DNA of 64,000 nt, taken from contig JABLXC010000019.1 of assembly GCA_013178185.1 (NCBI GenBank), positions 1-64,000 of the forward strand. The letters run 5' to 3'. The DNA is from Anaerolineae bacterium. Its GTDB lineage: Bacteria; Chloroflexota; Anaerolineae; Anaerolineales; Anaerolineaceae. Of this stretch, positions 14,481 to 24,821 are shown piece after piece. The position numbers and the translations under genes are program-made. Numbering within the stretch: the first letter of the stretch is position 1; every line of letters begins with the position of its first letter. Under the pieces are notes generated by a model. That model did not search any database. It was not told the DNA's origin and saw nothing but the letters and a program-made list of their open reading frames with translations.

Positions 14481-17400
14481 ATGCTTTCAACGATCCGTTC
14501 TTTGTCTGCTTACCAGAACCTGCTGGCGGAACTCCGTGACAGGGTTCGTATACCTGGTTTAGGGCTTCCCCGTTCTGCTCGCCTGCCGGTGCTTGCTGCC
14601 CTGCTTGCTGACCTTAATCAACCGATCTTCTATATCACGGACCGAAGCGATCGGGCTTACGCTCAATTGGATGAACTGGGTTTTTGGGACCCGGAGGGAA
14701 ACCTCAAACTGTTCCCTGAACCGACGCCATTGTTTTATGAACAAGCTGCGTGGGGCGCAACGACCCGCCGTGAACGACTGCTGGCGATGACCTTGCTGGC
14801 GAGCTATCATATCATGGGATCTGCCCGTCCCAGGGTAGCGCCACTGTTTGTAGCGCCCGTACGGAGTGTTATGACGCGTACCCTGCCGCGCCGCGATTTC
14901 TTAAAGAACACGCGTACGATCCGGCGCGGCCAGCAGATCCTCCCTCAAAACCTGATACAGACCTGGGTTGGAACAGGTTATGAAGCTGTAGACACTGTTC
15001 TGGCGCCGGGTCAATTTTCCCGTCGTGGGGGATTACTGGATATCTGGCCGCCAGCGGAAACGCTGCCAGTCCGGTTGGAATTCTTTGGCGACGAGGTGGA
15101 TACGCTTCGGAATTTTGACCCGGCTACCCAGCGAACTGTAAAGAGCCTTGACCAGGTGGTGGTGACCCCGGCGCGCGAGATTCTCCCGGCCAGGGCGGTT
15201 GATCATCCTTCCCTGACGGTCGAACAGCTTGACGAGTTTTACCTTCCTGTTCTTCATCCAATGGCGGCTAGCATCCTTGAATATTTGCCCCAGCAAGCGC
15301 TGGTGGTGATTGATGATCTGGATGCTGTTCAAACCCAGGCGGTTGAAATTGAAGAACAGGCTGTTAGACTACGGCGGGAAAATGTGGCCGAAGGGATACT
15401 GGCGGCGGATTTTCCGATGCCTTATCTTTCCTGGTCTGAATTGCAAGATACGCTGTCTTCTCATCAATGGATTGAATTAGGCCGGGCAACATCGCTCGAA
15501 ACACCGGCGCTCGGACAGCTCTTTCAGCCTGGCCCGCGCTTTGCCGGACGCTTAAAACAAGTTTTGGAGTATTTCCAGAGCTGCTGCGTGGATAGGGAGC
15601 CGGTGTGGGTTGTCTCGCGTCAGACGTCTCGCCTTTCTGAACTCTGGAAAGAACAGAAACTGGCGGTGGGTGATGGCTGCTCCCCCCAGTTTATTGAAGG
15701 GACGTTAAGCGAAGGATGGGTTCTCGAAACCCAGCCTGCAAAGCATATTCATCTGTTAACGGATTCTGAAATTTTTGGATGGGAGCGCCCCAGACCGAGA
15801 AGCAGAAGCCAGATCAGCGTCGAAGCCCCTGAATCGGATTACGCCGATCTCAACCCGGGCGACTGGGTCGTGCATATTGATTATGGCATTGGGCGTTACC
15901 GAGGCCTGGTCACGCGGGTATTGGAAGGCACCGAGCGAGAATTCCTTCAGGTGGAATATGAAGGCGGAGACCAGCTCTATGTTCCGGTACACCAAGCAGA
16001 CCGTCTTAGCCGGTATATCGGCGCGGACGGCGAACCACCTTCGCCGACCCGGTTAGGCACAGGCGAATGGTCAAACGCCAAACAGCGCGTGCGGGAGGCA
16101 GTGCAAGCAGTCGCGCGCGAGCTATTGGAACTCTACGCCCAGCGTCAAGTGGCGCGCGGATATGCCTTCAGCGCGGACAGCGCCTGGCAGCAAGAGTTGG
16201 AAGCGAGTTTCCCATATATCGAAACGCACGACCAGTTGCAGGCCATTCAAGACGTCAAGCGAGATATGGAAAGCGCCCGGCCGATGGATCGCCTGTTATG
16301 CGGCGATGTCGGGTATGGCAAAACCGAGGTAGCGTTGCGGGCCGCCTTTAAAGCCGTGATGGATGGTAAGCAGGTGGTTGTTCTTGTTCCCACCACAGTG
16401 CTGGCGCAACAACATTTTGAGACCTTTCGTCAGAGGCTGGCTGCCTATCCGGTAGAGGTGGAAATGCTCTCGCGTTTTCGCTCCCCCAAGGAACAAGAAG
16501 CGATTCTCAAACGGTTAGAACAGGGGAAGGTTGATATCGTGATCGGCACCCACCGCCTGCTCCAGCCAGATGTGGTTTTTCCAAACCTTGGGCTGGTCAT
16601 CATTGATGAGGAACAGCGCTTTGGAGTCGCTCATAAAGAGTATTTAAAACGCTTGCGAACTGAGGTGGATGTCCTAACCCTGACAGCGACCCCAATTCCC
16701 CGCACGCTCTACATGGCGTTGACCGGGGTGCGCGATATTTCTACGATCAATACTCCTCCCGAAGAACGTTTGCCGATTATCACCCATGTTGGACCTTACT
16801 CGCCCCGCCTGGTACGGCAGGCTATTTTGCGAGAACTGGAACGTGGCGGGCAGGTCTTTTTTGTTCATAACCGGGTGCAGACCATCCCGGCCATGGAAAA
16901 GCACCTCAACAAACTCACGCCGGAGGCCAGGGTAGGGGTGGCGCATGGGCAAATGAACGAAACTGAGCTTTCTGCGGTGATGCAGAAGTTTACGCACGGC
17001 GATATTGACGTGCTGCTCTGCACCTCGATCATCGAGTCCGGGTTGGATATTCCCAACGCCAATACATTGATTGTGGACCGCGGGGATACTTTTGGGCTCG
17101 CGCAGCTATACCAGCTTCGTGGCAGGGTGGGGCGCGGCGCACAACGAGCTTACGCGTACTTTTTCCGTCACCGCCGCAAAGCGCCAACCCATGAAGGGCA
17201 GGAGCGCCTTGAAATCATCGCCGAAAATACGCAATTAGGCGCAGGGTATTCTATTGCCATGCGGGATTTAGAGATGCGAGGGGCAGGTGAATTACTCGGC
17301 ACCCGCCAGCACGGTTATATCAGTTCTGTGGGTTTCCACCTGTATACTCGCTTGCTTGCACAGGCTGTGCGAGAAATCCGGGTCGGCAGCGGCTTGCCAG

Positions 17401-17864
17401 AGCCCTCGTTAGCGCAGGCGAAGATCGGCGAAATCATGATGCCGGTTGGGGTTGACCTGCCGCTGGCAGTAGGAATCCCGGCCGATTATGTTCCAGACCA
17501 AAAGATGCGCCTCCAGCTTTACCGACGACTGGCAGATACGCATCAAGAAAAAGAGTTGGACATGCTGGAAGAAGAATTTAAAGACCGTTTTGGGCCTGCA
17601 CCCGAACAGGTTCACAACCTCTTTTATCAGATGCGTGTGCGGCTGCTGGCCGAACGAGCTGGATTATCTTCAGTAAACCAGGAAGGCGACCAAATTGTCC
17701 TCCGATATCCCCCCTTGCCGGCCGGCGTTCATACGAGAACCCTGTCTTTTAGCAGTCCCGACCTTCGAATTGGGAAAAACGCCTATTGGATGGCGTTCAA
17801 CAATGGGGATAAACCCTGGCAGGAACGGCTGTTAGGAGCGTTGTGGGGTATCATTAACTGTTGA
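14481..17864 (+). CDS. mfd: Transcription-repair coupling factor Mfd
   Basis: This 1127-residue DNA translocase removes RNA polymerase stalled at lesions and recruits UvrA. Domains in order: UvrB-like N-terminal region (about 1-340), RNA-polymerase-interacting domain near 450-530 ('NPGDWVVHIDYGIGRYRGL'), helicase core with Walker A 'GDVGYGKTEVALRA' near 605 and 'IDEEQRFGV' near 707, motif VI 'QLRGRVGRG' near 880, and the C-terminal TRCF domain. Length is normal. It lies directly before uvrB, its nucleotide-excision-repair partner, and after pth, a common pth-mfd pairing. Confidence 0.95.
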   Translation: MLSTIRSLSAYQNLLAELRDRVRIPGLGLPRSARLPVLAALLADLNQPIFYITDRSDRAYAQLDELGFWDPEGNLKLFPEPTPLFYEQAAWGATTRRERLLAMTLLASYHIMGSARPRVAPLFVAPVRSVMTRTLPRRDFLKNTRTIRRGQQILPQNLIQTWVGTGYEAVDTVLAPGQFSRRGGLLDIWPPAETLPVRLEFFGDEVDTLRNFDPATQRTVKSLDQVVVTPAREILPARAVDHPSLTVEQLDEFYLPVLHPMAASILEYLPQQALVVIDDLDAVQTQAVEIEEQAVRLRRENVAEGILAADFPMPYLSWSELQDTLSSHQWIELGRATSLETPALGQLFQPGPRFAGRLKQVLEYFQSCCVDREPVWVVSRQTSRLSELWKEQKLAVGDGCSPQFIEGTLSEGWVLETQPAKHIHLLTDSEIFGWERPRPRSRSQISVEAPESDYADLNPGDWVVHIDYGIGRYRGLVTRVLEGTEREFLQVEYEGGDQLYVPVHQADRLSRYIGADGEPPSPTRLGTGEWSNAKQRVREAVQAVARELLELYAQRQVARGYAFSADSAWQQELEASFPYIETHDQLQAIQDVKRDMESARPMDRLLCGDVGYGKTEVALRAAFKAVMDGKQVVVLVPTTVLAQQHFETFRQRLAAYPVEVEMLSRFRSPKEQEAILKRLEQGKVDIVIGTHRLLQPDVVFPNLGLVIIDEEQRFGVAHKEYLKRLRTEVDVLTLTATPIPRTLYMALTGVRDISTINTPPEERLPIITHVGPYSPRLVRQAILRELERGGQVFFVHNRVQTIPAMEKHLNKLTPEARVGVAHGQMNETELSAVMQKFTHGDIDVLLCTSIIESGLDIPNANTLIVDRGDTFGLAQLYQLRGRVGRGAQRAYAYFFRHRRKAPTHEGQERLEIIAENTQLGAGYSIAMRDLEMRGAGELLGTRQHGYISSVGFHLYTRLLAQAVREIRVGSGLPEPSLAQAKIGEIMMPVGVDLPLAVGIPADYVPDQKMRLQLYRRLADTHQEKELDMLEEEFKDRFGPAPEQVHNLFYQMRVRLLAERAGLSSVNQEGDQIVLRYPPLPAGVHTRTLSFSSPDLRIGKNAYWMAFNNGDKPWQERLLGALWGIINC

Positions 17865-17903
17865 CGTCGGTAATTTCGGTAATTATAGAAAAGGTGAACC
17901 GAG

Positions 17904-19955
17904 ATGGAATTTAAACTTCATGCTCCGTACCAGCCCACTGGCGACCAACCAGAGGCAATTGAGCAATTGGTTGAAGGTATCCAGAAGGGAAAACGCCACC
18001 AGGTGTTACTCGGCGCGACTGGCACAGGTAAGACTTTTACAATAGCGAATGTGATCCAGCGCGTGCAAAAACCGGCACTGGTCATGGCGCATAACAAAAC
18101 CCTGGCAGCGCAGTTGTATGCGGAGTTTAAGGAGTTCTTTCCTGAAAACGCGGTTGAGTATTTTGTCTCTTATTATGATTATTACCAACCGGAAGCTTAT
18201 GTGCCGAGGCATGATTTGTATATTGAGAAGGAGACGGATATCAACGAAGAGATTGACCGCCTGCGGCTTGCGGCTACTACCTCGTTGATGTCCCGACGTG
18301 ATGTCATTATTGTTGCATCGGTTTCTTGTATTTACGGGCTTGGCGACCCTGAGGCTTATGGCAAGGTGGTGCTAAACCTGGAGGTGGGCAGCATCTACCG
18401 CAGAAATGCACTGCTACGCCAGTTGATCGAAAGCCAGTATCAGCGCAATGACATGGAACTGCGCCCGGGGACTTTTCGAGTGCGGGGCGATGTGTTGGAA
18501 GTCTTTCCTGCTTATGAGGAAAAGCGAGCTTACCGGATCTCTTTCTTTGGAGATGAAGTTGAAAGGATTACCGAATATAGCCCGATCAGCGGTGAAATCT
18601 TTGCAACGCCGGAAAGGATAGAAATCTACCCGGCCAAGCACTACATTGCGGTGGAAGACCGTCTAAAAAAGGCGATCAATGATATCGAGCAGGAACTAGA
18701 AACCCAGATCGGGCTTTTCAAGCAAAGTGAACGGTTGCTGGAGGCTCAACGTATTGAGCAGCGAACCCGTTATGACCTGGAGATGCTACGTGAGGTGGGA
18801 TATTGCAGTGGAATTGAGAATTACTCTCGCCATCTCGACCAACGGGCTGCTGGCACTCCGCCCTGGACGTTGATGGACTATTTGCCGAGCGAGTATCTGC
18901 TGGTTATTGATGAGTCTCACATGACCATTCCTCAGGTCAGAGGGATGTTTAACGGCGACCGGTCGCGCAAACAGGTACTGGTGGATTATGGATTCAGGTT
19001 GCCATCGGCACTGGACAACCGCCCACTAACCTTTGCTGAGTTCGAAGAACACATGGGTTTTACTTTGTACACCTCGGCCACGCCTGGACCTTATGAATTG
19101 CAGCGCTCTGATCAGGTGGTGGAGCAAATTATCCGCCCGACAGGTCTTTTGGATCCCAGGGTTGAAGTACGGCCAACCAATGGCCAGGTGGATGATTTGA
19201 TAAAGGAAATCCGCTTGCGGGTAGAAAAGAGAGAGCGCGTATTAGTGACGACGCTGACCAAGCGGATGGCTGAAGATCTTTCGGACTACTTGATGGAGAT
19301 GGGATTTAAGGTGCACTATTTGCACTCTGAGATTGACACCCTTGAGCGCGTGGGATTGCTGAGGGATTTGCGTCTTGGGGTGTTCGATGTGATCGTTGGG
19401 ATCAATCTGCTGCGGGAGGGATTAGATCTGCCAGAAGTATCGCTGGTGGCGATCCTGGATGCTGATAAAGAGGGTTTTTTGCGGTCAGGGACTGCCCTCG
19501 TTCAGACGATTGGACGGGCAGCCCGGCACGTGGATGGATTTGTGTTGATGTATGCTGATAAGATCACCGATTCGATGCGGTATGCGATCGATGAAACCAA
19601 CCGCCGCCGCGCCAAACAGATGGCTTATAACGAGGCTCACCAGATCGAACCGGCAGGGATTGTGAAGGCAATTTATGACATCACCGAACGCATCGGCGCT
19701 TCTCATGCGGCGGCAGAAGAAAGAGGCGCCTACCAGGTTGGCGGGCGGCCGGCTTTGCCCAAAAACGAGCTGAAACGCATCATCGTTGAGCTGGAACAGC
19801 AAATGAAAGAAGCCGCCAAGAATTTACAGTTTGAGCAGGCAGCCGTGCTGCGTGATCAGATTTTTGAGTTACGATCCATCCTGGCAGAGGAATCGGATCT
19901 ACCACCCTGGAAAAAAGCTCGTATTCTGGCAGGTGAGGACCTGGAAAATCGATAA
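17904..19955 (+). CDS. uvrB: Excinuclease ABC subunit B
   Basis: This 683-residue UvrB verifies DNA damage with UvrA and loads UvrC. Walker A '[14 protein letters not shown]' is near residue 37, the beta-hairpin motif '[12 protein letters not shown]' near 95, and helicase motif VI 'QTIGRAARH' in the second half. The C-terminal UVR domain is intact ('[24 protein letters not shown]'-type, split here for brevity). It starts 39 bases after mfd, after AAAGGTG. Confidence 0.97.
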   Translation: MEFKLHAPYQPTGDQPEAIEQLVEGIQKGKRHQVLLGATGTGKTFTIANVIQRVQKPALVMAHNKTLAAQLYAEFKEFFPENAVEYFVSYYDYYQPEAYVPRHDLYIEKETDINEEIDRLRLAATTSLMSRRDVIIVASVSCIYGLGDPEAYGKVVLNLEVGSIYRRNALLRQLIESQYQRNDMELRPGTFRVRGDVLEVFPAYEEKRAYRISFFGDEVERITEYSPISGEIFATPERIEIYPAKHYIAVEDRLKKAINDIEQELETQIGLFKQSERLLEAQRIEQRTRYDLEMLREVGYCSGIENYSRHLDQRAAGTPPWTLMDYLPSEYLLVIDESHMTIPQVRGMFNGDRSRKQVLVDYGFRLPSALDNRPLTFAEFEEHMGFTLYTSATPGPYELQRSDQVVEQIIRPTGLLDPRVEVRPTNGQVDDLIKEIRLRVEKRERVLVTTLTKRMAEDLSDYLMEMGFKVHYLHSEIDTLERVGLLRDLRLGVFDVIVGINLLREGLDLPEVSLVAILDADKEGFLRSGTALVQTIGRAARHVDGFVLMYADKITDSMRYAIDETNRRRAKQMAYNEAHQIEPAGIVKAIYDITERIGASHAAAEERGAYQVGGRPALPKNELKRIIVELEQQMKEAAKNLQFEQAAVLRDQIFELRSILAEESDLPPWKKARILAGEDLENR

Positions 19956-20001
19956 TCGGATGCACGTGGGGCTGATAGAGATCGAAAACTGACCAATGAA
20001 G

Positions 20002-20295
20002 TCAGGCGGTTCTTTCGACAGAAAATGAGCGAAATTCTCCTGTCGGCGCAGACCAATTAATTTTTACCTGTGTAACCCAGGCAGCCGGCGGGCCTGTTCG
20101 TAAATCCTGTAGCAGGGTTTCCAACGTTTCCCTGGGGCCTTCGGCCACCACTTCAACACTGCCATCGTACGTGTTACGCACCCATCCTTTGATTCCCAAC
20201 TTTTCGGCGCGAGCCTGGACGAAGAAGCGGAATCCCACTCCCTGGACGTGTCCCTCGATCAACGTGTGCAACCGGCAGATCTCTTGAGATTCCAT
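20002..20295 (-). CDS. Acylphosphatase
   Basis: This 97-residue acylphosphatase hydrolyses carboxyl-phosphate bonds such as acetyl phosphate. The signature 'GHVQGVGFRFFVQARAEKLG' carries the catalytic Arg in 'VGFRFF', and 'GWVRNTYDGSVEVVAEG' carries the catalytic Asn region. Length is normal. It is the last gene of a minus-strand run, 25 bases after the secreted metallopeptidase, with no functional link apparent. Confidence 0.93.
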   Translation of the reverse strand: MESQEICRLHTLIEGHVQGVGFRFFVQARAEKLGIKGWVRNTYDGSVEVVAEGPRETLETLLQDLRTGPPAAWVTQVKINWSAPTGEFRSFSVERTA

Positions 20296-20319
20296 AGATA
20301 AGTGCCACTCCTGTTCCGC

Positions 20320-21495
20320 TCATTTTTTCAGCGCCAGCAGGCCGATGGTGAGAGGGATGAGAAGTAAGAGCGCCGAAAGAGAAAAGTAGGGGAAAAGATT
20401 TCGCAACGCCAGTAATCCGGGGCGCATGCCTAATACTTCTTCTTGCCAGGCGTTTTCGAGCTGGCCAAGCGAATTACCGAAGGCGGCGATGGCACCTTCT
20501 TCGCATCCCATACCATCGCTGTATAACTTCATCAGCGTTTGAAGCCCACTCCGGCCAAATTTTTGGTGCAGGAATCGCACAAACGAAGCGGATTGGGCAT
20601 AGGAAAGGAATGCCCCAGAGGCTTCGCGCGGGAAACCGATACAAATGGAATTGATGGGGAGCAAGTTTTGTTCTCTGGCGGCACGTTCTAGCACCCACTG
20701 GTAATCGGGATTGGGGTATAGCTCCGCTAAGGATGCACTCCCTTCGATCAACCAGGCTGGTATGCGGTTATAATCTTTACCATAGACCTCGAACTGGAGC
20801 AAATGCATCAATTCGTGCGGGATTTGACGTTCGAACTCAAGCTGCTGTTCTGCGCCCGGGGAAATAGAAAGCAAGATGCTGCGGGTTTTTGTGCTGGCGT
20901 GTCCGGCAACCCAAGATTGTTGGCTGAATTGCAAACTGCTTTGTAAATCGGCGGAAGTTTCGTAAATGAAGATCCGAATGGGTGTGGGAGGGCTGACGTC
21001 CAGGTAAGTTTGCGCGGCTTCTAAGCCCGCTTTTGCTGTGTTGAGAGCTGCCTGCCCAAAGTCGAGTCCCCCAGAATACCAGTGAACCTCAAAGGGTTCG
21101 TCCTTCAACGATTTCCAAGCAAAGCGGTTATCGACATATTCAAAGTGATAATGCGGGCTTTCAACCTTCCGGCCGTCTGTGGTTACGACGCTAAACCAGT
21201 ATTCGATCTGCGAAAAGGGATGAAATGGGTCGGTGCGGGTGTCATATTGGATGAGAATATTGCCCTCTTCGTCCAGAGCAGCCGGTTTTACGCGGACGCT
21301 TTCTCCTTGTGGCTGGATTGAGAGAAAGACCTCTGTAACCTCGCTAACAGAATCCAGATGAATTTTGAATGTGACCTGTTTTCCAAATTCGATCTCGATT
21401 TTGGGTTCGCCAAAGCCGATCGTTTCCTGGTGGTTTTGGAAACCAGGAGCGAGAAAATTAGCGGTTAAGAGCAGCAAAAGCAGCCAGGATTGCAT
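20320..21495 (-). CDS. Secreted or membrane-bound HELMH metallopeptidase (MA-family like)
   Basis: This 391-residue protein has an N-terminal signal-like segment (about residues 1-18), a beta-rich region, and a gluzincin-type catalytic region: HELMH at 227-231 and a downstream Glu at 251 in 'AWLIEGSASLAELY', matching the HExxH...E zinc site. A hydrophobic C-terminal span ('LSALLLLIPLTIGLLAL') probably anchors it with the enzyme outside. It resembles the 'peptidase MA family' proteins of Chloroflexota and Firmicutes. The substrate is unknown. It follows a HEAT-repeat gene in a minus-strand run that also has a site-2 protease. Confidence 0.8.
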   Translation of the reverse strand: MQSWLLLLLLTANFLAPGFQNHQETIGFGEPKIEIEFGKQVTFKIHLDSVSEVTEVFLSIQPQGESVRVKPAALDEEGNILIQYDTRTDPFHPFSQIEYWFSVVTTDGRKVESPHYHFEYVDNRFAWKSLKDEPFEVHWYSGGLDFGQAALNTAKAGLEAAQTYLDVSPPTPIRIFIYETSADLQSSLQFSQQSWVAGHASTKTRSILLSISPGAEQQLEFERQIPHELMHLLQFEVYGKDYNRIPAWLIEGSASLAELYPNPDYQWVLERAAREQNLLPINSICIGFPREASGAFLSYAQSASFVRFLHQKFGRSGLQTLMKLYSDGMGCEEGAIAAFGNSLGQLENAWQEEVLGMRPGLLALRNLFPYFSLSALLLLIPLTIGLLALKK

Positions 21496-21536
21496 GAGTA
21501 AAGAAATAGATGCAGGAATTATGCCGGTTCGTGATC

Positions 21537-22562
21537 CTATTGATCTTCATCCTCTTCGGTTGAGGTGTGATCCGCAGCATCGAGATCGCTTTTTGAATCA
21601 ATATCAAAATCGAACAAGTCCGTGAGAGTAAAGTTGTCGGTGAATTCCAGATTTTCCAGCGCCGACTCGATGTAATCGATCTCTGTATCGTCCTCCGCAT
21701 CTTCGGCTAATTCTTCCAGCGCTTCTCGGACATGTTCTCCGCCGATTTGGGAGAGCGACCAGATCAGGGCGCCGAAGACTCCGCTATCGAGCGAGTCCTT
21801 TTCTTCCAGGAGTTTGAGCAACGGCTGGCGGGCTGAGGATAATTCGAGCGCGCCGGCCGCCCGGACAGCCTCTTCCTGAACATGCGCCAGTGGATGTTCC
21901 AGCATGTTAAGGATGGCGTTTTCCCAGCGGATGTCGGCGGAGCGACCCATGGCGCACAGTGCAGAGGCCATCCAATCGTTTTCATTGGTGGCAAAAGCAG
22001 AACTGATCAACTGGATCACCTCTTCCCGCCCAGAATACCCCAGTGATTCCAACGCTTTCCTTCTAATCGCTTTTGGTTCGTTGCTGGTGAATTGATCCAA
22101 CAGGCACTCTTCCACCTGGTGGTGGATGGTGGATGGAATTTGATCAAGTTCCCCCAAATATACGAACAACCCCAGGGCGCCGGCTGCGGCGGCGCGCACT
22201 TTCTCGTCTGCATCCTGCAGGAGCATTTTCATGAAGCGAGGGGCCAGCCTGGCGTCTTCCACCTCCCAAAGGAGATGAATTGCCACCTCTCTAACACGTG
22301 GGTCTTCATCTTCCAGTGCATACTTGGCGATATCATCAAAGCAAAGCAGCGTATCTGCTTCTGCCAATTCCTCCAAATCTTCCAATAGCGTCAGACGGCG
22401 GGTGGGATGAATTTTTGACCATTCGGTTTTGAGGATTTCCAGCTCTTTTTCTGGGAGATCGGAGAAACGGTGAAGATGAAAGGCAGGAAAAGGGCGGGTT
22501 TGATCCAATAGAGCTTCGATTACCTTGGTGAATGGTATGTTCCTTTTGTTTTCAGTCATCAA
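21537..22562 (-). CDS. HEAT-repeat protein
   Basis: This 341-residue soluble protein consists mainly of helical HEAT-type repeats, visible as recurring 'DPRVREVAIHLLWEV', 'DADEKVRAAAAGALG' and 'HPLAHVQEEAVRAAGAL'. The C-terminus is highly acidic (ends 'STEEDEDQ'). Such repeats serve protein-protein binding, and no catalytic motif is seen. The partner may be a neighbour, since the upstream gene is a site-2 protease and the downstream gene a secreted metallopeptidase. That is inference from position. Confidence 0.8.
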   Translation of the reverse strand: MMTENKRNIPFTKVIEALLDQTRPFPAFHLHRFSDLPEKELEILKTEWSKIHPTRRLTLLEDLEELAEADTLLCFDDIAKYALEDEDPRVREVAIHLLWEVEDARLAPRFMKMLLQDADEKVRAAAAGALGLFVYLGELDQIPSTIHHQVEECLLDQFTSNEPKAIRRKALESLGYSGREEVIQLISSAFATNENDWMASALCAMGRSADIRWENAILNMLEHPLAHVQEEAVRAAGALELSSARQPLLKLLEEKDSLDSGVFGALIWSLSQIGGEHVREALEELAEDAEDDTEIDYIESALENLEFTDNFTLTDLFDFDIDSKSDLDAADHTSTEEDEDQ

Positions 22563-22581
22563 TCCCTCGCAAAAGATGCTC

Positions 22582-23670
22582 TTACCGGATCATGATTGGA
22601 TTGACCAGGTCATTGACGACCAGTAAAACCATTAACAATAACAGAATGCTCAGTCCGATAGCGTGGACAGTGTTTTCTAAGCGGTGCGGGACCCGGCGTT
22701 TGAAGAGAACTTCTGGAACCAGGAAGAGAATCCGTCCACCATCTAAGGCTGGCAAAGGAAGCAGGTTGGTTAATCCAAGGGCGACGGAAATGACCCCCAG
22801 AAATTGTAACACGGCCATGCGCGGCGCTTTGGGATTGGCAGCAGCGCTTTGTTCTTCAATGTCGCTGACTTGCTGGTACATCTGGAACATCCCGACAATG
22901 CTGACAACCCGCGCCTGATCCGGCGCGATGACGCCTTCGATGATACGAACGGGCGCCATCACAAGTTCGGCTGCCAGATATCCTACTTCGGCGGCTCCCA
23001 GTCCGAGTGCCTGGATGACAGTCACCGGTTGATAGATGGGGTTGGCTTCCATGACAATGCCCATCCGCCCCTGACCTTCGGGCGGGTTCACACGCGGCAC
23101 TACCACCGTCGTGACCAGTTGGCCGTCTCTTTCGAGAACAAATTCGACCTCCTTGCCTGCGTTCGCGCTGATGATGGCGCTGACATCTTGAAAACTGTTG
23201 ACTTCTTGCTGGTTAACTTTCCGAATGATATCGCCGACCTGAAAACCGGCCAGTTTTGCGGGGGAATCTGCTTCTACTTTCTGAATGCCAACCTCAACGG
23301 AACGGGCAACGCCATTCATGCTGAATATGAGGCTGAAGACCAGGGCACCAACCAGGAGGTTCATCAACGGGCCACCCATCAGCACGCCGAATCTTCTTGC
23401 CGGCGAGGCAGAGGCCAGACCGCCTGGCACAGTGGGGTCGTTCTCGCCTTTCGGGCGCACAAAAGCGCCGAAGGGGAGGGTATTAATGGTGAATTCGGTG
23501 CCGCGCCAGGTGAACATTTTTGCCAGGCGGGGCGGCAAACCCAGCCCAAATTCTTCGACCTCGACCCCTGCCAGTTTTGCCATCACAAAATGGCCCAGTT
23601 CATGGAAGAACGCCAGAACGGCGATCGCCAAGACGAATTGAATTAAAGTGACAAAATCAAATCCGATCAT
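22582..23670 (-). CDS. Site-2 intramembrane metalloprotease (RseP/M50 family)
   Basis: This 362-residue zinc protease cleaves membrane-embedded substrates such as anti-sigma factors. HELGH at 23-27 is in the first span, a PDZ domain lies near 130-220 ('LAGFQVGDIIRKVNQQEV'), and the second metal motif 'NLLPLPALDGGRI' is near 300. The start is taken at ATG 23670 with AGGTAG upstream; a TTG at 23697 would add nine residues. A large insertion after the PDZ domain matches other Chloroflexota RseP forms. Only one PDZ is seen, as in Gram-positive types rather than E. coli RseP. Confidence 0.92.
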   Translation of the reverse strand: MIGFDFVTLIQFVLAIAVLAFFHELGHFVMAKLAGVEVEEFGLGLPPRLAKMFTWRGTEFTINTLPFGAFVRPKGENDPTVPGGLASASPARRFGVLMGGPLMNLLVGALVFSLIFSMNGVARSVEVGIQKVEADSPAKLAGFQVGDIIRKVNQQEVNSFQDVSAIISANAGKEVEFVLERDGQLVTTVVVPRVNPPEGQGRMGIVMEANPIYQPVTVIQALGLGAAEVGYLAAELVMAPVRIIEGVIAPDQARVVSIVGMFQMYQQVSDIEEQSAAANPKAPRMAVLQFLGVISVALGLTNLLPLPALDGGRILFLVPEVLFKRRVPHRLENTVHAIGLSILLLLMVLLVVNDLVNPIMIR

Positions 23671-23742
23671 TATTCTCACTACCTGTATTCGAATCAAACC
23701 GCTTTACAGACATTATATCTCTATTTGCGGGTGGATAAAATC

Positions 23743-24735
23743 TTATCTAAATATTTTGCCATGCGGGGCGACCGCTTTAACCGGACCGCCAGGCCCAGCC
23801 GTCAGAATGCGGCGCACTCCGGGGACGCTTTGAACTTTCGCTTTGAGCGTCTCGAGATAAGAACGGGTTGTAATGAGGTGAACATTTGGCCCTGCATCGA
23901 GCGTGTAGCAGACCGGCAATCCGCCGGCGCGCCAGCGGGCGGCTGACAGCATAATCTCCAGAGAAATGGGCGTCCAGTAGAACAAAGCGGGGGTAGAGGT
24001 CATCATGACGGCGTGCATGAGATTGCTATCCAGTTCTGTGATCTCTGCAAACGCCTCGAAATCGCGCGCCAGGATCGCTTTTTTGCAGCTTTCGAGCCGC
24101 CGGGGGGCATCGGCCACACGACAAGCCTGGAGGGGGCTGGTTTCCGCCAGGCCGTGACCTGTGGAAGACCCCACCGGCTTGTGCGTTTCTTCGACAACGA
24201 CGATGCAATCCACCAGATTCCAATAGTCGGGGGGTGCTATGGACACGGCGTAGGAACTGCGGTCGTCCTTGCCCGGCAGCCATTCCACGAAACCGCCTGG
24301 CACTGACCGGCAAGCGGAGCCTGAGCCACGTCTGGCCAGTCGCGAAAGAGCGGCCTCGTCCAGGGACAAGCCGGCCGCGCTGGATGCGGCCGCTGCCAAT
24401 GCGGCAAAAGCGGCAGCCGAGGAGGCAATACCGACGCCGGTGGGAAAATTGTTTTCCGACTCAACACGGGCGGGATGGCTCACGCCAGCCATGGCGCGCA
24501 CGAGATCGAGAATGTCGCTGACACGGCGAATCGCTTCGGCAGGGGCGGGTTGCCCGTTCAGGATGAGCTCATCCTGTTCCAAACCAGGATCAAACGATAC
24601 CGTCGTGCGGGTGTGAAGCCCTTCCAGGTTCATCGAGATGGAGCCGTTGAGCGGGATCCGGAGATGAGGATCCAGGTTGCCCCAGTACTTAATGAAAGCG
24701 ATGTTAGGTGAAGCTTGAGCAGTGGCTGTGTGCAT
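23743..24735 (-). CDS. Mevalonate-pathway decarboxylase (phosphomevalonate or diphosphomevalonate)
   Basis: This 330-residue GHMP-kinase-fold decarboxylase of the mevalonate route makes isopentenyl phosphate or diphosphate. Seen: 'ASPNIAFIKYWGN' at the N-terminus, the ATP-binding 'FPTGVGIASSAAAFAALA' near 100, and the catalytic Asp in 'YTLDAGPNVHLI' near the C-terminus. In the Roseiflexus castenholzii relative the substrate is known to be mevalonate phosphate, not diphosphate. The 'KYWGN' motif, where classical enzymes have KYWGK, agrees with that group by eye. Other mevalonate genes are not in the window. It heads a minus-strand run with the site-2 protease. Confidence 0.88.
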   Translation of the reverse strand: MHTATAQASPNIAFIKYWGNLDPHLRIPLNGSISMNLEGLHTRTTVSFDPGLEQDELILNGQPAPAEAIRRVSDILDLVRAMAGVSHPARVESENNFPTGVGIASSAAAFAALAAAASSAAGLSLDEAALSRLARRGSGSACRSVPGGFVEWLPGKDDRSSYAVSIAPPDYWNLVDCIVVVEETHKPVGSSTGHGLAETSPLQACRVADAPRRLESCKKAILARDFEAFAEITELDSNLMHAVMMTSTPALFYWTPISLEIMLSAARWRAGGLPVCYTLDAGPNVHLITTRSYLETLKAKVQSVPGVRRILTAGPGGPVKAVAPHGKIFR

Positions 24736-24779
24736 GGTTTTTATAGTGTATCATAAGGAGGGGCGGATTAGACGTTATG

Positions 24780-24800
24780 GGATATCCGGGAGTGGCTAAA
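24780..24800. repeat. Left terminal inverted repeat of the IS1-like element
   Basis: GGATATCC followed by GGGAGTGGCTAA at the left end pairs with the right end at 25565-25585 with one mismatch (G/A) over about 20 bases. The palindromic GGATATCC forms the outer tip of both ends. Confidence 0.8.
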
Positions 24801-24821
24801 TTTCTGGATTAGAATAGAGGA

